Source of the DNA: a virus
Length of the DNA: 36,715 nucleotides
IMG/VR virus record: IMGVR_UViG_3300035666_000086
Span: 1 to 36,715 of that record
Strand: one strand, 5' to 3'
Numbering within the stretch: position 1 is the stretch's first letter; every line of letters begins with the position of its first letter. Both the position numbers and the translations under genes were made by a program. Under the pieces are notes generated by a model. The model was not told the DNA's origin. It worked only from the letters and a program-made list of their open reading frames with translations, and searched no databases. Below, one piece after another: positions 14,381 to 22,247 of this stretch.

Positions 14381-14842
14381 ATGGACATACGCATGACGTT
14401 CGATGAGTGGGACGCGTTCCAACGTGACATGGGCCGGCCGGCTGATCCATTTGAGAGTAAGCCGCCTATAGACCCCGAGACCATGTACCGAGAGCCCGAG
14501 AGCCGCTTGGAGCGCACCTGTAGGCTGACTAAAGAGGAGCTCGACGCGGTAATGGCTGAGTTCAACGCGTGGCCCTATGGGAGCGACAGTACGCACGCCG
14601 AGGCTGACAGTACGCCGGATGCGATCAACCCCGACCATTACAAGGTCGGCGGTATTGAGACGATCGACTACATGCGCGCAAAGAGTACGCCCGAGGAGTT
14701 CGAGGGCTACTTGCGCCTATCGGCGCTCAAGTACTTGAGCCGCGTCGGCCATAAGCACGGCGACCACGACGCCGCGCGCGCTGAGGAGTACCGCAAGGCG
14801 CTTTGGTTTATTGATCGCCTGGTGCGAGAGGTGGAGCGATGA
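14381..14842 (+). CDS. DUF3310 protein
   Basis: I prefer the ATG at 14381, nine bases after GAGG; a GTG at 14366 would also fit and would add five residues. The C-terminal half is the DUF3310 domain: NPDHYKVGGIETIDYMRAKS, then TPEEFEGYLRLSALKYLSR and KHGDHDAARAEEYRKALWFI. The family is found across phages and is related to a small T7 early protein; it is sometimes labelled nucleotide kinase, but no P-loop is visible here. The N-terminal part (about 85 residues) is unrelated and acidic. The gene's place in the early operon fits a host-takeover or nucleotide-metabolism role. Confidence 0.8.
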   Translation: MDIRMTFDEWDAFQRDMGRPADPFESKPPIDPETMYREPESRLERTCRLTKEELDAVMAEFNAWPYGSDSTHAEADSTPDAINPDHYKVGGIETIDYMRAKSTPEEFEGYLRLSALKYLSRVGHKHGDHDAARAEEYRKALWFIDRLVREVER

Positions 14843-14943
14843 CCCGCGACGACATCATCCTACTGGCGCGAGAGGCTCTAGGCAAGCCGGAACCTAGTGC
14901 TTTTGTTAAACCCGGCATAAAAGTTGGAGTTAGAACCCAATGA
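14839..14943 (+). CDS. 34-residue peptide, N-terminal half of an MTRDDII...REA phage protein
   Basis: It starts at ATG 14839 inside the end of the DUF3310 gene (ATGA). MTRDDIILLAREALGKPEPS matches the opening of a common small phage protein that normally continues into an ERFAALVAAxEREACAKVCE segment. Here that continuation is missing, but it is found in the gene at 15150. The gene therefore looks like a truncated or split copy. It overlaps the next start by four bases. Confidence 0.5.
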   Translation: MTRDDIILLAREALGKPEPSAFVKPGIKVGVRTQ

Positions 14944-15086
14944 AGGAACAAGAAGTGCTTATTTTGATTACGAAGGCAGCGGAAGCTGAAAAAGCCGACG
15001 ATGCTTTGAAGTTTTCACAGGCAGCGTGTAACGCCGCAAACGCGCTATGTGCGTTAGCCTCAGCGAAAACTATTAAAAGCTCGTAA
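14940..15086 (+). CDS. 48-residue helical hypothetical protein
   Basis: An ATG at 14940 overlaps the previous stop. The 48 residues (MKEQEVLILITKAAEAEKAD, then DALKFSQAACNAANALCALA) form one or two long Ala-rich amphipathic helices with two cysteines. It resembles the common small phage peptide that counts 'EAExADDALKFSQAAxNAANAL'. Function unknown. It ends just before a short hairpin. Confidence 0.6.
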   Translation: MKEQEVLILITKAAEAEKADDALKFSQAACNAANALCALASAKTIKSS

Positions 15087-15094
15087 CAACGGGG

Positions 15095-15119
15095 GGCCGC
15101 CGGGGATTGCTCGGTGGCC
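15095..15119 (+). terminator. Weak terminator-like hairpin
   Basis: GGCCGCC (15095-15101) can pair with GGTGGCC (15113-15119, one G-U pair) around an 11-base loop, followed by TCTTTGTT. The T-run is poor, so partial termination or attenuation inside the early operon is the most that can be claimed. Confidence 0.35.
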
Positions 15120-15149
15120 TCTTTGTTACAGATTAAAAAGGAACATACC

Positions 15150-15377
15150 ATGACCCGCGACCACATAAACATGCTTCTGAACGTAGCCATTACCGCAAGC
15201 AACACGCAGGTATGGACTATTACTCAGGAACAGTTAGAACGCTTCGCCGCCCTTGTTGCCGCAGCCGAGCGGGAGGCGTGTGCGAAGGTGTGTGAGAAAG
15301 CCGTGCAATACAACCTAGACGATGCCGATGTAGCGTATGCGTTTGCAGACGCCATTCGTGCGAGAGATATGCCATGA
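15150..15377 (+). CDS. 75-residue phage protein of the ERFAALVAAAEREACAKVCE type
   Basis: The ATG at 15150 has AAGGA upstream. The core LERFAALVAAAEREACAKVC and the end ADAIRARDM are characteristic of a small helical protein very common in phages of Burkholderiales and related hosts. It is usually about 80-110 residues and begins MTRxDIIRxARE. Here the N-terminus differs (MTRDHINMLLNVAITASNTQ). Function unknown. Two cysteines four residues apart in the helix may matter. It overlaps the next gene by ATGA. Confidence 0.7.
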   Translation: MTRDHINMLLNVAITASNTQVWTITQEQLERFAALVAAAEREACAKVCEKAVQYNLDDADVAYAFADAIRARDMP

Positions 15378-15568
15378 CCGACAACCTAACGCGCGATGAC
15401 TATGGCCGCGTGGTGAAGCTTTACACGGAAGCAGTATACAAGCTGCTGCATTACGAGGCGGCGCTGCATACGATCGCCAATATGAGCCGCGATCAGTGCG
15501 AGGACGCGCACGCGATCGCCAGGCGCGCGCTGCAACGGGTAGACCGTGGCGCGGACAACACTCACTGA
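15374..15568 (+). CDS. 64-residue hypothetical helical protein
   Basis: It starts at ATG 15374 in overlap with the previous stop. The sequence (MTDNLTRDDYGRVVKLYTEA, VYKLLHYEAALHTIANMSRD, then DAHAIARRALQRV) is helical throughout, with a pattern suited to a small bundle or dimer. It is a common style of early phage gene, with no recognised domain. It ends 23 bases after the possible GTG start of the next gene. Confidence 0.6.
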   Translation: MTDNLTRDDYGRVVKLYTEAVYKLLHYEAALHTIANMSRDQCEDAHAIARRALQRVDRGADNTH

Positions 15569-15749
15569 CTGGTGGGTCCGGCGCATGTGGCGCTGGATCG
15601 ACGTGGCGCGCAAGGACGTGCGCCAAGGCCGAGGGCGGCGCTACAAGGCGCCGACCGCCTTGCAGGCCACCACAGCCCGTTACAATCAACTAAAGGCCAA
15701 TAAGCGTGACGTACTTACTCTTGACTATCGGCGCCGCCATCCTCGTTGA
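15546..15749 (+). CDS. Possible 67-residue basic protein
   Basis: A GTG start at 15546 within the end of the previous gene gives 67 residues rich in Trp and Arg (TDWWVRRMWRWIDVARKDVR, QGRGRRYKAPTALQ). Codon use resembles the other early genes through most of its length, and no other ORF explains the stretch. There is no clear ribosome binding site. It may be a small basic nucleic acid-binding protein, or the true start may be the ATG at 15584. Confidence 0.45.
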   Translation: MARTTLTDWWVRRMWRWIDVARKDVRQGRGRRYKAPTALQATTARYNQLKANKRDVLTLDYRRRHPR

Positions 15750-15768
15750 CTGGCTACTTGACGACTGA
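15706..15768 (+). CDS. Possible 20-residue membrane peptide
   Basis: GTG at 15706, nine bases after AAAGG, opens a 20-codon ORF (MTYLLLTIGAAILVDWLLDD) that is a single transmembrane stretch ending in two aspartates. It overlaps the preceding ORF in another frame and converges with the primase-helicase stop at 15754. The ribosome binding site and hydrophobic pattern make it worth recording, but it could be chance. Confidence 0.3.
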   Translation: MTYLLLTIGAAILVDWLLDD

Positions 15769-18048
15769 CAATGCAGGCGCCTTGTCTTCGGCCATGTGCC
15801 GGAGCTCCGACTTCGTGAGGCTCGCAAACTGCGGATGGCAGAACACATGCTTACGGGTCGGCCACTCGCGCGAGTGCAAGCGCCCACAATCGACCCACTC
15901 GGCCTCGCGTAGCGCGTGCATGAGCGCGGGTGATACGACCTTGACGCCTGAAGGCGCAAGGCCTTGCAGCCGGTCACAGATGGCATAGAACGGCGAGGCG
16001 ATCACGCCCTTGGCAAAGTCACCCTGCCGCGTGCGGATCATCTCGACTAGGAACGACTCGGCCGTGCTCATGGCCGACTCGATCATAATCATCTTCGCCT
16101 CAGTCATCGGCGGTGCGGCGCCGGGGTTGAAGGCCGACACGTCACGGGCATCAAGCCACGCGGCGACGGATTCAAAGCCGCCGGACTTGTACCACGCCCA
16201 GATGTGCTCGGCGTCTTCGGGGCGCATGCGCTCGGCCTCAGACCACACGACGAACCAGCGGCGATCGTCTCGCGGTAGGCTGATCGCTGCGCGCTCGTTT
16301 GAGAACGACAGTACGAACACACGATTAAGCGCGTCGTACGGATGCATGCCCTTACGGTTGACCGACAGTAGTTCAGGCGGCGCGGCGATTACGGGCTTTA
16401 GACTATTCTCAAGCGCGCGACGGTCTTTGGCCTCGGCCTGTCTGAGCTCGTTGATCACGATCACTTCAGACTCCAGCGCGTAGCCCCACTGCGAATTTAA
16501 TTCCTCGTTCTTGACGATGGCCACGTTAACGTGCGTGTTGCCACCGATCGACCACAGGAACGGCGCCCAGAGCGTGTCCTTGCCACTGCCAGGGCGGCCG
16601 GCGTGCAGCACGGCGTGGTTGATCTTTTTCTCGGGGTGCTGGCGCTTGTAGGCCATAACGTTAAGCACATGCTCGCGCTCAATAGGGTCGGGGATCATGC
16701 GCTCGGCGTGCTGTAGCCAGATGGATACGTCGCCCTCGGCGGCGGTCGGCCGCGCGTCGCGCCAGCGGTTGCCGTAGACGAGGCCGTTGCGTGAGACAAG
16801 GATCGACTCGCCAGCGGCGAACGTAACGCCGACCAACGAGTGAGCGCCCATCGCCTGACGGTTCTCGTCAAAGCAGATGGAGGCTTCAATGTTGCGGTTC
16901 GAGCGGATGCTGCGGCACGGGATGTGACGGAACAGCGCGTTAAACGTCTGCCGGCTGATCTCGCGGCGGTCGATCATGTCAAAGTAACTGTCATCGTCTT
17001 GGATGTAGGCAAAGCGTTCGTACCATTGCGATCGCTCGACGCGCCCAAGCTCGCGGCGCTCAACCTCCTTGATCACCTTGGCGGCTTCGTCGGGATACTC
17101 AGTAGTGGGAGTAATTTTACTCAACGCGGCCTCCATCTTCTTTGCGAGCAGGTCATCGCGCAGACCATAGCCCGTCTTGGGGCCGCCCTCGGCCTCGACC
17201 CATCGCAAAAACTTCTCGCTGTTCCAGTCACCACAGTGACCGTGGAAGCAGGTGTAGCTACGGGATACGGGATTGTACCGCCCGCCGGGGTCGCCCGTCG
17301 TGTGCGCCGCATGGTTAGGACACACTACGCCGTACCAGCCCTCGCCGTTGGCCTTATCGAGCAGCACCCCGCGCTCGCGGACCCACTCTAGCACCGTGTC
17401 GAGGCCATCGTCCTCAAGGTATACGCCGCGTATATACGCCGTATCAACAGGGCCGGGCGTGACGCCCAACGCTTGACAAATATGGGCCAGTGTGTACTCG
17501 CGCTCAGGGTGGAACTCGGTCAGGATGGAGGCGAAGTTGTGGCGCCCTTCCTTTAGGTTGATGCTGCCTTCAATGCGAAAATTGCGCACCGGATTGATCG
17601 CGCCGGGGTCGGTGTAGCCGGCTTCAGCGATCGCCTTGATCGCCGCGCTGAACTCGCCCTTGGTCGGCTGATCATCGAGGCCGAACGTGTAGCCCCACTG
17701 ATAGTTGCCGGGGCTCGTCTCCATCTTCCACGTCGGCTCCAGCGGCGGCACTTTGGACTTGGTGCCGACATCATCGAGCACCATGAACGCGACGCGCTCG
17801 CAGTTGGCCGCAGAGGCCGAGAGGCCATCGGCCATGCGATCGACGATGAAGCAACCGGTGTTGGCGTACCACGCGCCTTGCGGACGGCGCTGGTAACGGT
17901 CGAACAAAGCCGGCGGCCAGGTGTACTTGAGCGTACCGTCGTTGTGTGCAAGCTGCTCGCCGTTACGCATGAGCGGCTTCTGACGGACGAACAGGATAAC
18001 TTCCCCCTCGGGGGCGATGCTGTTAAGATAATCGGCGAATCTCATCAT
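15754..18048 (-). CDS. Primase-helicase (zinc finger, DUF5906-type helicase)
   Basis: The start at 18048 has GGAG seven bases upstream. The 764 residues combine an N-terminal primase-like domain (MVLDDVGTK at about 89-97 is an acidic motif of the RepB/archaeo-eukaryotic primase type) with a zinc finger (C243, H246, then CFHGHC at 267-272) typical of DNA-binding primases. The C-terminal superfamily 3-like helicase has Walker A GRPGSGKD (484-491) and a Walker B-like EVIVINELRQ further on, as in DUF5906 phage helicases. It would unwind and prime the phage DNA. It is last in the leftward operon, after the polymerase, and converges with the early genes. Confidence 0.85.
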   Translation of the reverse strand: MMRFADYLNSIAPEGEVILFVRQKPLMRNGEQLAHNDGTLKYTWPPALFDRYQRRPQGAWYANTGCFIVDRMADGLSASAANCERVAFMVLDDVGTKSKVPPLEPTWKMETSPGNYQWGYTFGLDDQPTKGEFSAAIKAIAEAGYTDPGAINPVRNFRIEGSINLKEGRHNFASILTEFHPEREYTLAHICQALGVTPGPVDTAYIRGVYLEDDGLDTVLEWVRERGVLLDKANGEGWYGVVCPNHAAHTTGDPGGRYNPVSRSYTCFHGHCGDWNSEKFLRWVEAEGGPKTGYGLRDDLLAKKMEAALSKITPTTEYPDEAAKVIKEVERRELGRVERSQWYERFAYIQDDDSYFDMIDRREISRQTFNALFRHIPCRSIRSNRNIEASICFDENRQAMGAHSLVGVTFAAGESILVSRNGLVYGNRWRDARPTAAEGDVSIWLQHAERMIPDPIEREHVLNVMAYKRQHPEKKINHAVLHAGRPGSGKDTLWAPFLWSIGGNTHVNVAIVKNEELNSQWGYALESEVIVINELRQAEAKDRRALENSLKPVIAAPPELLSVNRKGMHPYDALNRVFVLSFSNERAAISLPRDDRRWFVVWSEAERMRPEDAEHIWAWYKSGGFESVAAWLDARDVSAFNPGAAPPMTEAKMIMIESAMSTAESFLVEMIRTRQGDFAKGVIASPFYAICDRLQGLAPSGVKVVSPALMHALREAEWVDCGRLHSREWPTRKHVFCHPQFASLTKSELRHMAEDKAPALSVVK

Positions 18049-18071
18049 GTGACTTCTCCAGTCCCCTATTA

Positions 18072-18099
18072 GCCCGGCCTAACCCGCCGGGCTTTTTTT
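18072..18099 (+). terminator. Rho-independent terminator oriented rightward, inside a leftward operon
   Basis: GCCCGGC (18072-18078) pairs perfectly with GCCGGGC (18086-18092) around a 7-base loop and is followed by seven Ts (18093-18099), a canonical terminator on the plus strand. Both neighbours, polymerase and primase-helicase, are on the minus strand, where the same hairpin has its A-run in front and no U-run behind. It therefore most likely stops rightward (antisense) transcription that reads through from the early operon. Confidence 0.75.
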
Positions 18100-20059
18100 A
18101 GCCCTTGCCATACCGCTCCATGACCTTAACCTCGGCCTTGAGCGGAAACCCCACGGCCCAATCAGGAGCCGTACACATTACCGTATTCAAAAGTTCTGCA
18201 ACGACCTCGGCGGCCTCGTTAACACATTCGATAACGATTTCGTCGTGAACGTGCAGCACAGTACGTAATCCTTGACGGTCTAACTCACGCAGACTGTGCC
18301 GCAGCAAATCATTGGCGGTAGCCTGTGTGATGTTCTCGCAAGCCAAGCCTTTCCACAGACGCGCACGCGGCCATTCAGTCGCATCTTGCGCGGGTTTCCA
18401 AGCGGCTTTGAGATAACTCACGCCGTCCGACTCCAGACGGGCGAACGGATAACATAGCACGCGGCCCGAGGGCAGGGCGTACCATAGGTGTTGGCCGTCG
18501 TACATGTACGCCACGCGGCCAGCTTTGAACTCAGTGTTGACATTGCGCATGGCGCGGGTGTAGGCATCTTCTAATCTTTGCCAGTAGCGCACCGCCCACG
18601 GGTTCGCGCGACGCCAGCGGTCAACGATACGCTGCGCATCGGCCTCGCTCATGTTGACGCCATACGCGCGGCCCATGGCGCTGAACGCACCGACGCCGCC
18701 GGCAAAGCCTAGTGAGAGGATGGCGACCTTGCCAATCTGGCGCTGCTCGTCGTTGACCTCGGTGGGCCCGACGCCGTAGATGCCAGCGGCCTCACGCTTG
18801 TAAATGTCACCCCCTGTGCGGAAGATTTCAAGGACGGGCTCGGCGAGTGGGTCGGCTGAGAGCCACGCGGTCGCACGCGCTTCGATCGCCGCCCAGTCGG
18901 CCACGACGAACGCGTTGCCTTTAGTCGGGATCAGCGCAGGGCGTAGCATGGACTTGAGCACGTCCGTGACGCGGATTCCGTATCGCGGAACGATCGCATG
19001 CCCGCGCACAAGCGCCTGGCGTACGGCCTCGGGCTCCTTGTGGCACTTGCGGGTGAAGTTGTGGACCTGCGCGCCGTAGCTCGACGCGCGGCCTGTGGCG
19101 CTGCCGCCAGCAAATATGAACGCACCGCGCACGCGAGCGTCTTCGACATCGGCGAGTTGTTTCAAGCGGTTGAACTTAGCGACTGACGAGGCCCATAGGT
19201 CATCCGCGCACTGCACGACATCGGCCACGTCGGGCGGCACCTCGTCGGCGTTGTCCATGGCGAGCAGGTTGGCGCGCACGGTCTTGTCGATGCTGTACTT
19301 CTTTTCGCCGTCCTTGTAGACGGTCATCAGCTTCTTAGCCTCGGGGCCGACGCGCTCCAGCACCCACTCGCGCATCTTGGGCGAACGGACGCTCGTAATG
19401 ACGCCGTGCGTGACCTCTGCGACGATCTTCTCGATCTCTTGCAGTTCGTCCTCGGCGTAGCGCACGGCGGCCTCGCAAAGCGGCACGTCTACCTTAACGC
19501 CCGCGTCGTTGATCCGCTCGTTGACGTGGTAATCGGCAAGCTCGATGTCTGACAGGTCGCGCATCGCCTTGCTGATCTCGCGCATGGCGCGCACGTCCTG
19601 CTCGCAGTAGGCGATCATCTCGGCCATCAGCGCAGGGTCGTTGTTGAACGTCCCGTCCGCACGCGGGATCGAGAGTTGTCGAATCAACTGCGAGCCGCGA
19701 TGGTCCTTTTTCATCTTAGAGGAAAGCGCACGGCCAATATCCTCAAGGCTACCGGGCAGACAGTTGGCCCGTGCCTGTGCGGCCGTGCAGTAAAACTGTG
19801 TCAAGTCGAAGTTGATCTGACACACGTACCAAAAGATAAGCCGCTCAAACGCGGCGTTGTGCGCGCGTATCTGGCCCTTGAAGTTAGCCACGCGCTCGGG
19901 GAACGGGTACTTGGGCAACCATGTTGCCACCTCGCCGTCATCGAACGCGTAGGACATGCAAAGCACCTCGGTGCTCAAGTCCTGCGCATAGTTGTACGCA
20001 CCGGCTGACGGCAGGTCGCACCGGCTACGGGTTTCAAAGTCAATCCAAAGTATTGCCAT
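18098..20059 (-). CDS. Family A DNA polymerase with 3'-5' exonuclease
   Basis: I chose ATG 20059; a TTG three bases earlier is possible. The 653 residues begin with a DnaQ-like exonuclease: IDFETRS (Asp7, Glu9), HNAAFERLIF (67-76) and YCEQDV (151-156, Asp155). The polymerase core has TGRASS (322-327), motif A VADWAAIEAR (Asp388), motif B RQIGKVAILSLGFAG (440-454, Lys444) and motif C HVHDEIVIE (Asp606, Glu607). All key catalytic residues are present, so it should be an active proofreading replicase. It has no 5'-3' exonuclease domain. With the phage clamp and primase-helicase it forms a dedicated replisome. Confidence 0.95.
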   Translation of the reverse strand: MAILWIDFETRSRCDLPSAGAYNYAQDLSTEVLCMSYAFDDGEVATWLPKYPFPERVANFKGQIRAHNAAFERLIFWYVCQINFDLTQFYCTAAQARANCLPGSLEDIGRALSSKMKKDHRGSQLIRQLSIPRADGTFNNDPALMAEMIAYCEQDVRAMREISKAMRDLSDIELADYHVNERINDAGVKVDVPLCEAAVRYAEDELQEIEKIVAEVTHGVITSVRSPKMREWVLERVGPEAKKLMTVYKDGEKKYSIDKTVRANLLAMDNADEVPPDVADVVQCADDLWASSVAKFNRLKQLADVEDARVRGAFIFAGGSATGRASSYGAQVHNFTRKCHKEPEAVRQALVRGHAIVPRYGIRVTDVLKSMLRPALIPTKGNAFVVADWAAIEARATAWLSADPLAEPVLEIFRTGGDIYKREAAGIYGVGPTEVNDEQRQIGKVAILSLGFAGGVGAFSAMGRAYGVNMSEADAQRIVDRWRRANPWAVRYWQRLEDAYTRAMRNVNTEFKAGRVAYMYDGQHLWYALPSGRVLCYPFARLESDGVSYLKAAWKPAQDATEWPRARLWKGLACENITQATANDLLRHSLRELDRQGLRTVLHVHDEIVIECVNEAAEVVAELLNTVMCTAPDWAVGFPLKAEVKVMERYGKG

Positions 20060-20068
20060 CAAAGAATC

Positions 20069-20088
20069 GGGGGCCGTTGCCGACCCCC
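20069..20088. other. GC-rich hairpin just before the polymerase start
   Basis: GGGGGCCG (20069-20076) and CGACCCCC (20081-20088) form a near-perfect 8-bp stem. On the minus-strand mRNA the loop is GCAA, a stable GNRA-type tetraloop. It lies 9 bases before the polymerase ATG, where no Shine-Dalgarno sequence is visible. It may lower polymerase translation or partly terminate the message after the SSB gene; the following ATTCTTT is a weak T-run. Confidence 0.5.
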
Positions 20089-20094
20089 GCTCCC

Positions 20095-20736
20095 TTACGC
20101 AGCGCGTCGCCGACGAGCCGAAGCGGCCGGTGGGGGCTCATCGCCCTCCGGTGCTGACGGACCCTCACCTTCCATGGACACCCATTCGACGATCTCAAAG
20201 ACCGGCGTGTAGATGCGGCCATAGGACTTGTGCTGGTAGTGCTCCTTCTTCAGAACCACGACCGGCACCGGCTTGCTCTGGTCACGCTCGACCTGGGCTG
20301 CGATGGCCGCCGCCAAGGCCTGCACGGCACGCTTGCCGCCCACCGACGTAGTGCTGTAGCGAGCCTCAAGGCCCGCGTCCTCACCCGTGATGCACTTCAA
20401 GCTCATGCCGACTTGCGTTTCCCAACCCTTCTTGCTCTGCGGGGGAGCCGGTTCGAGTTCCGGCAACGGCTGTGACACCGACACCATCTTCTCGCCAAGC
20501 ACCTCGCCGTCGCCCCAAGCAATGAAGCCGTGGACGAACGAGAAAGGATTAACTGCCCACTTGCTGTTTTCCTCAGCCTCGGTTTGATCCGCGCCAAAGA
20601 CCCAGTGGCCCGTCTTATCCATCTTAAGGATCGCCGACCCGACCGGGCCGACTTCCACTTCGATGTTACGCAGGGCGGTGGACAGGGAAGACACAGCGGG
20701 GAGACCCGCCTTACTGAACGCAGTGATATTAGACAT
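20095..20736 (-). CDS. Putative single-strand DNA-binding protein
   Basis: The start at 20736 follows AAGGAG. The 213-residue protein has an N-terminal beta-rich part (GLPAVSSLSTALRNIEVEVG, KMDKTGHWVFGAD), the segment KKGWETQVGMSLKCITGEDA in the middle, and a strand-helix end (PVPVVVLKKEHYQHKSYGRI). The C-terminus is disordered with a basic cap (ARRRRAA). Phage operons that run DUF2800 nuclease, this gene, then DNA polymerase usually carry a T7 gp2.5-like single-strand binding protein here. I assign it mainly by that gene order; the family is not recognised from motifs. It lacks the acidic tail common in SSBs. Confidence 0.5.
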   Translation of the reverse strand: MSNITAFSKAGLPAVSSLSTALRNIEVEVGPVGSAILKMDKTGHWVFGADQTEAEENSKWAVNPFSFVHGFIAWGDGEVLGEKMVSVSQPLPELEPAPPQSKKGWETQVGMSLKCITGEDAGLEARYSTTSVGGKRAVQALAAAIAAQVERDQSKPVPVVVLKKEHYQHKSYGRIYTPVFEIVEWVSMEGEGPSAPEGDEPPPAASARRRRAA

Positions 20737-20747
20737 TACTCTACTCC

Positions 20748-21872
20748 TTACACTAGTTTAGAAAGGGCCGCAGTTAACTGCTGCCCGATTTGCAACACGG
20801 CGGGCCGGGGATCGCTCTCCGGCGCCAACGTGGTGCCCGATGAGACGGAGATAATCTGATCGTCCGGCATGGGGAGCTTCAGCTTCTTCAGCTTTTTCTC
20901 CGCCTGTGCTGGCGAGATCAAATACGTCTCCATCACGTCAGTCATGGACAGGTGCTTCAAGAGCGCCTGTTTCGCTGATTCTTCGTCCTTCCATTGACGC
21001 GTCGCGCGTTTCTGGACGAGCTTGTAGCCCGGTACAGGATTGCCTGACTCTAACACTTGCAGGGCAAGCGCACGCAAGTCGCTGATCCAATCTTCAAGCA
21101 CATCCGCACGCTGGAGCATGTCGCCGAGTTGCGTGACATCTAGCTCCTTAATCTGCGTCTGCGTCGCGCGATCGACCGCGCCCGTCATCAGCGGGCAAAT
21201 GGGCTTGGCTGCACACCAGCGGCAGTGATCGCCGATCTTAAGCGGTGCGTCAGGCTTGGCCGACTGTTTAACGGCATACGTTAACTCGCGCTCAAACTGC
21301 CGCACGCGATCGAACGATGTCACCCATCGCTTGACCTTCGGCGGCTGGACGATGATGCACTCGATTTCTTTGGCGTCCTTGAAGACCCATTCCAGTGCCG
21401 GCGTACGGATCGCCGCAGCCGTGTAGAATAGTAACTGAGGGTTCTCCTCAGCCTCGACGGCCACCCCGTCACCAAACTTCCAATCAAGGATAATAGCGCG
21501 ATCCCCAATGCGGCCAATAAGATCGCAAGAACCAAAGACACCCGGAATAAGATCACCGAAGCCGACGGTTTGTTCGACTGCGAATTCAAGCTGTGCGTCT
21601 GGGTCGATTTCATTGATGGCGTCCAGTGCAGGGCGAACCTTCTCGTCGATCAGGTCGCCGGTGAGTTTGATGCCGTTGTACTCCATGTCGAGCACATGGC
21701 GCAGTTCTTTGTCACTGCCGAGCATCTCGGCCATGACGTTATGCAACAGCGTGCCTTCGTCGGCGTACTTGCTGCTTGGCTTAGGCGGGACTTTTTGGCA
21801 GAGCGCGACACTGCCAGGGCAGTTGATCACGCGTTTGGCGGTGGACCCGCCGACGATATTGCTATGACTCAT
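20748..21872 (-). CDS. DUF2800 Cas4-like PD-(D/E)XK nuclease
   Basis: The start at 21872 has AAAGGAG upstream. The 374 residues show the Cas4/RecB-type nuclease pattern: INCPGSV with a first cysteine, GTLLHNVMAEML with the motif I histidine, GSCDLIG with the motif II aspartate, and AIILDWKFGDG (Asp-x-Lys). A C-terminal iron-sulfur cysteine group follows (CRWCAAKPICP). DUF2800 proteins sit at the head of many phage replication operons and probably act as exonucleases in recombination or end processing. It is the first gene of the leftward operon, driven by the promoter at 21902-21930. Confidence 0.85.
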   Translation of the reverse strand: MSHSNIVGGSTAKRVINCPGSVALCQKVPPKPSSKYADEGTLLHNVMAEMLGSDKELRHVLDMEYNGIKLTGDLIDEKVRPALDAINEIDPDAQLEFAVEQTVGFGDLIPGVFGSCDLIGRIGDRAIILDWKFGDGVAVEAEENPQLLFYTAAAIRTPALEWVFKDAKEIECIIVQPPKVKRWVTSFDRVRQFERELTYAVKQSAKPDAPLKIGDHCRWCAAKPICPLMTGAVDRATQTQIKELDVTQLGDMLQRADVLEDWISDLRALALQVLESGNPVPGYKLVQKRATRQWKDEESAKQALLKHLSMTDVMETYLISPAQAEKKLKKLKLPMPDDQIISVSSGTTLAPESDPRPAVLQIGQQLTAALSKLV

Positions 21873-21901
21873 CGAGGACTCTCCTTTAGTGTGTTTGCGC
21901 T

Positions 21902-21930
21902 AGCCTAGAGCCGGCTGATTTACTTGTCAA
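21902..21930 (-). promoter_or_regulatory. Strong sigma70-like promoter of the leftward replication operon
   Basis: On the minus strand a perfect TTGACA (21925-21930) is followed after exactly 17 bases by TAGGCT (21902-21907). It lies in the 87-bp gap between divergent genes and would give a short leader before the DUF2800 start at 21872. Confidence 0.65.
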
Positions 21931-21952
21931 GCATTGTTTTATCGCATAGGAT
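21924..21952 (+). promoter_or_regulatory. Possible promoter of the VRR-NUC/SNF2 operon, overlapping the leftward promoter
   Basis: TTGTCA (21924-21929) and TAGGAT (21947-21952) are 17 bases apart on the plus strand. The -35 box occupies the same bases as the leftward promoter's TTGACA, so the two would compete for RNA polymerase. The start of transcription would fall almost at the ATG (21960), which weakens the call. Confidence 0.35.
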
Positions 21953-21959
21953 TCTCAAC

Positions 21960-22247
21960 ATGAGAGAGAAGACGATCGAGGAGTATTTGACCTGGGCGGT
22001 CGAGCGCGCCGGTGGCGTGACGTTTAAGTTCCGCTCGCCCTCGCAGCGCGGTGTTGCCGATCGAATCGTGTGCTTGCCGAATGGCGAGACGTGGTTCGTG
22101 GAACTCAAGGCCGAGCGCGGGCGACTGTCGCCGCTCCAAAAGGTGTTTGCGTCCGTGATGGCGCAGACGAATCAGAAGTACAAAGTGCTGTATCGCATAG
22201 AGGAAGTCGATGCTTTCGTTGCGTCCGTATCAAGAGAGCGCGGCTGA
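21960..22247 (+). CDS. VRR-NUC domain nuclease
   Basis: I chose ATG 21960 with AGGA upstream; longer in-frame starts would run into the promoter. The 95 residues are a single VRR-NUC domain: MREKTIEEYLTWAVERAGGV, KFRSPSQRGVADRIVCLPNG with the catalytic aspartate, then ETWFVELKAERGRLSPLQKV with the E-x-K pair, and a final strand. Stand-alone VRR-NUC proteins are common beside phage SNF2 helicases and are predicted to be structure-specific or Holliday-junction nucleases. It overlaps the helicase gene by 38 bases. Confidence 0.9.
   Translation: MREKTIEEYLTWAVERAGGVTFKFRSPSQRGVADRIVCLPNGETWFVELKAERGRLSPLQKVFASVMAQTNQKYKVLYRIEEVDAFVASVSRERG

Noticed and set aside
20069-20088. Full terminator between SSB-like and polymerase genes
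   Set aside because: The stem is good but the following T-run is broken and the polymerase has no promoter of its own, so complete termination is unlikely; kept as a hairpin.
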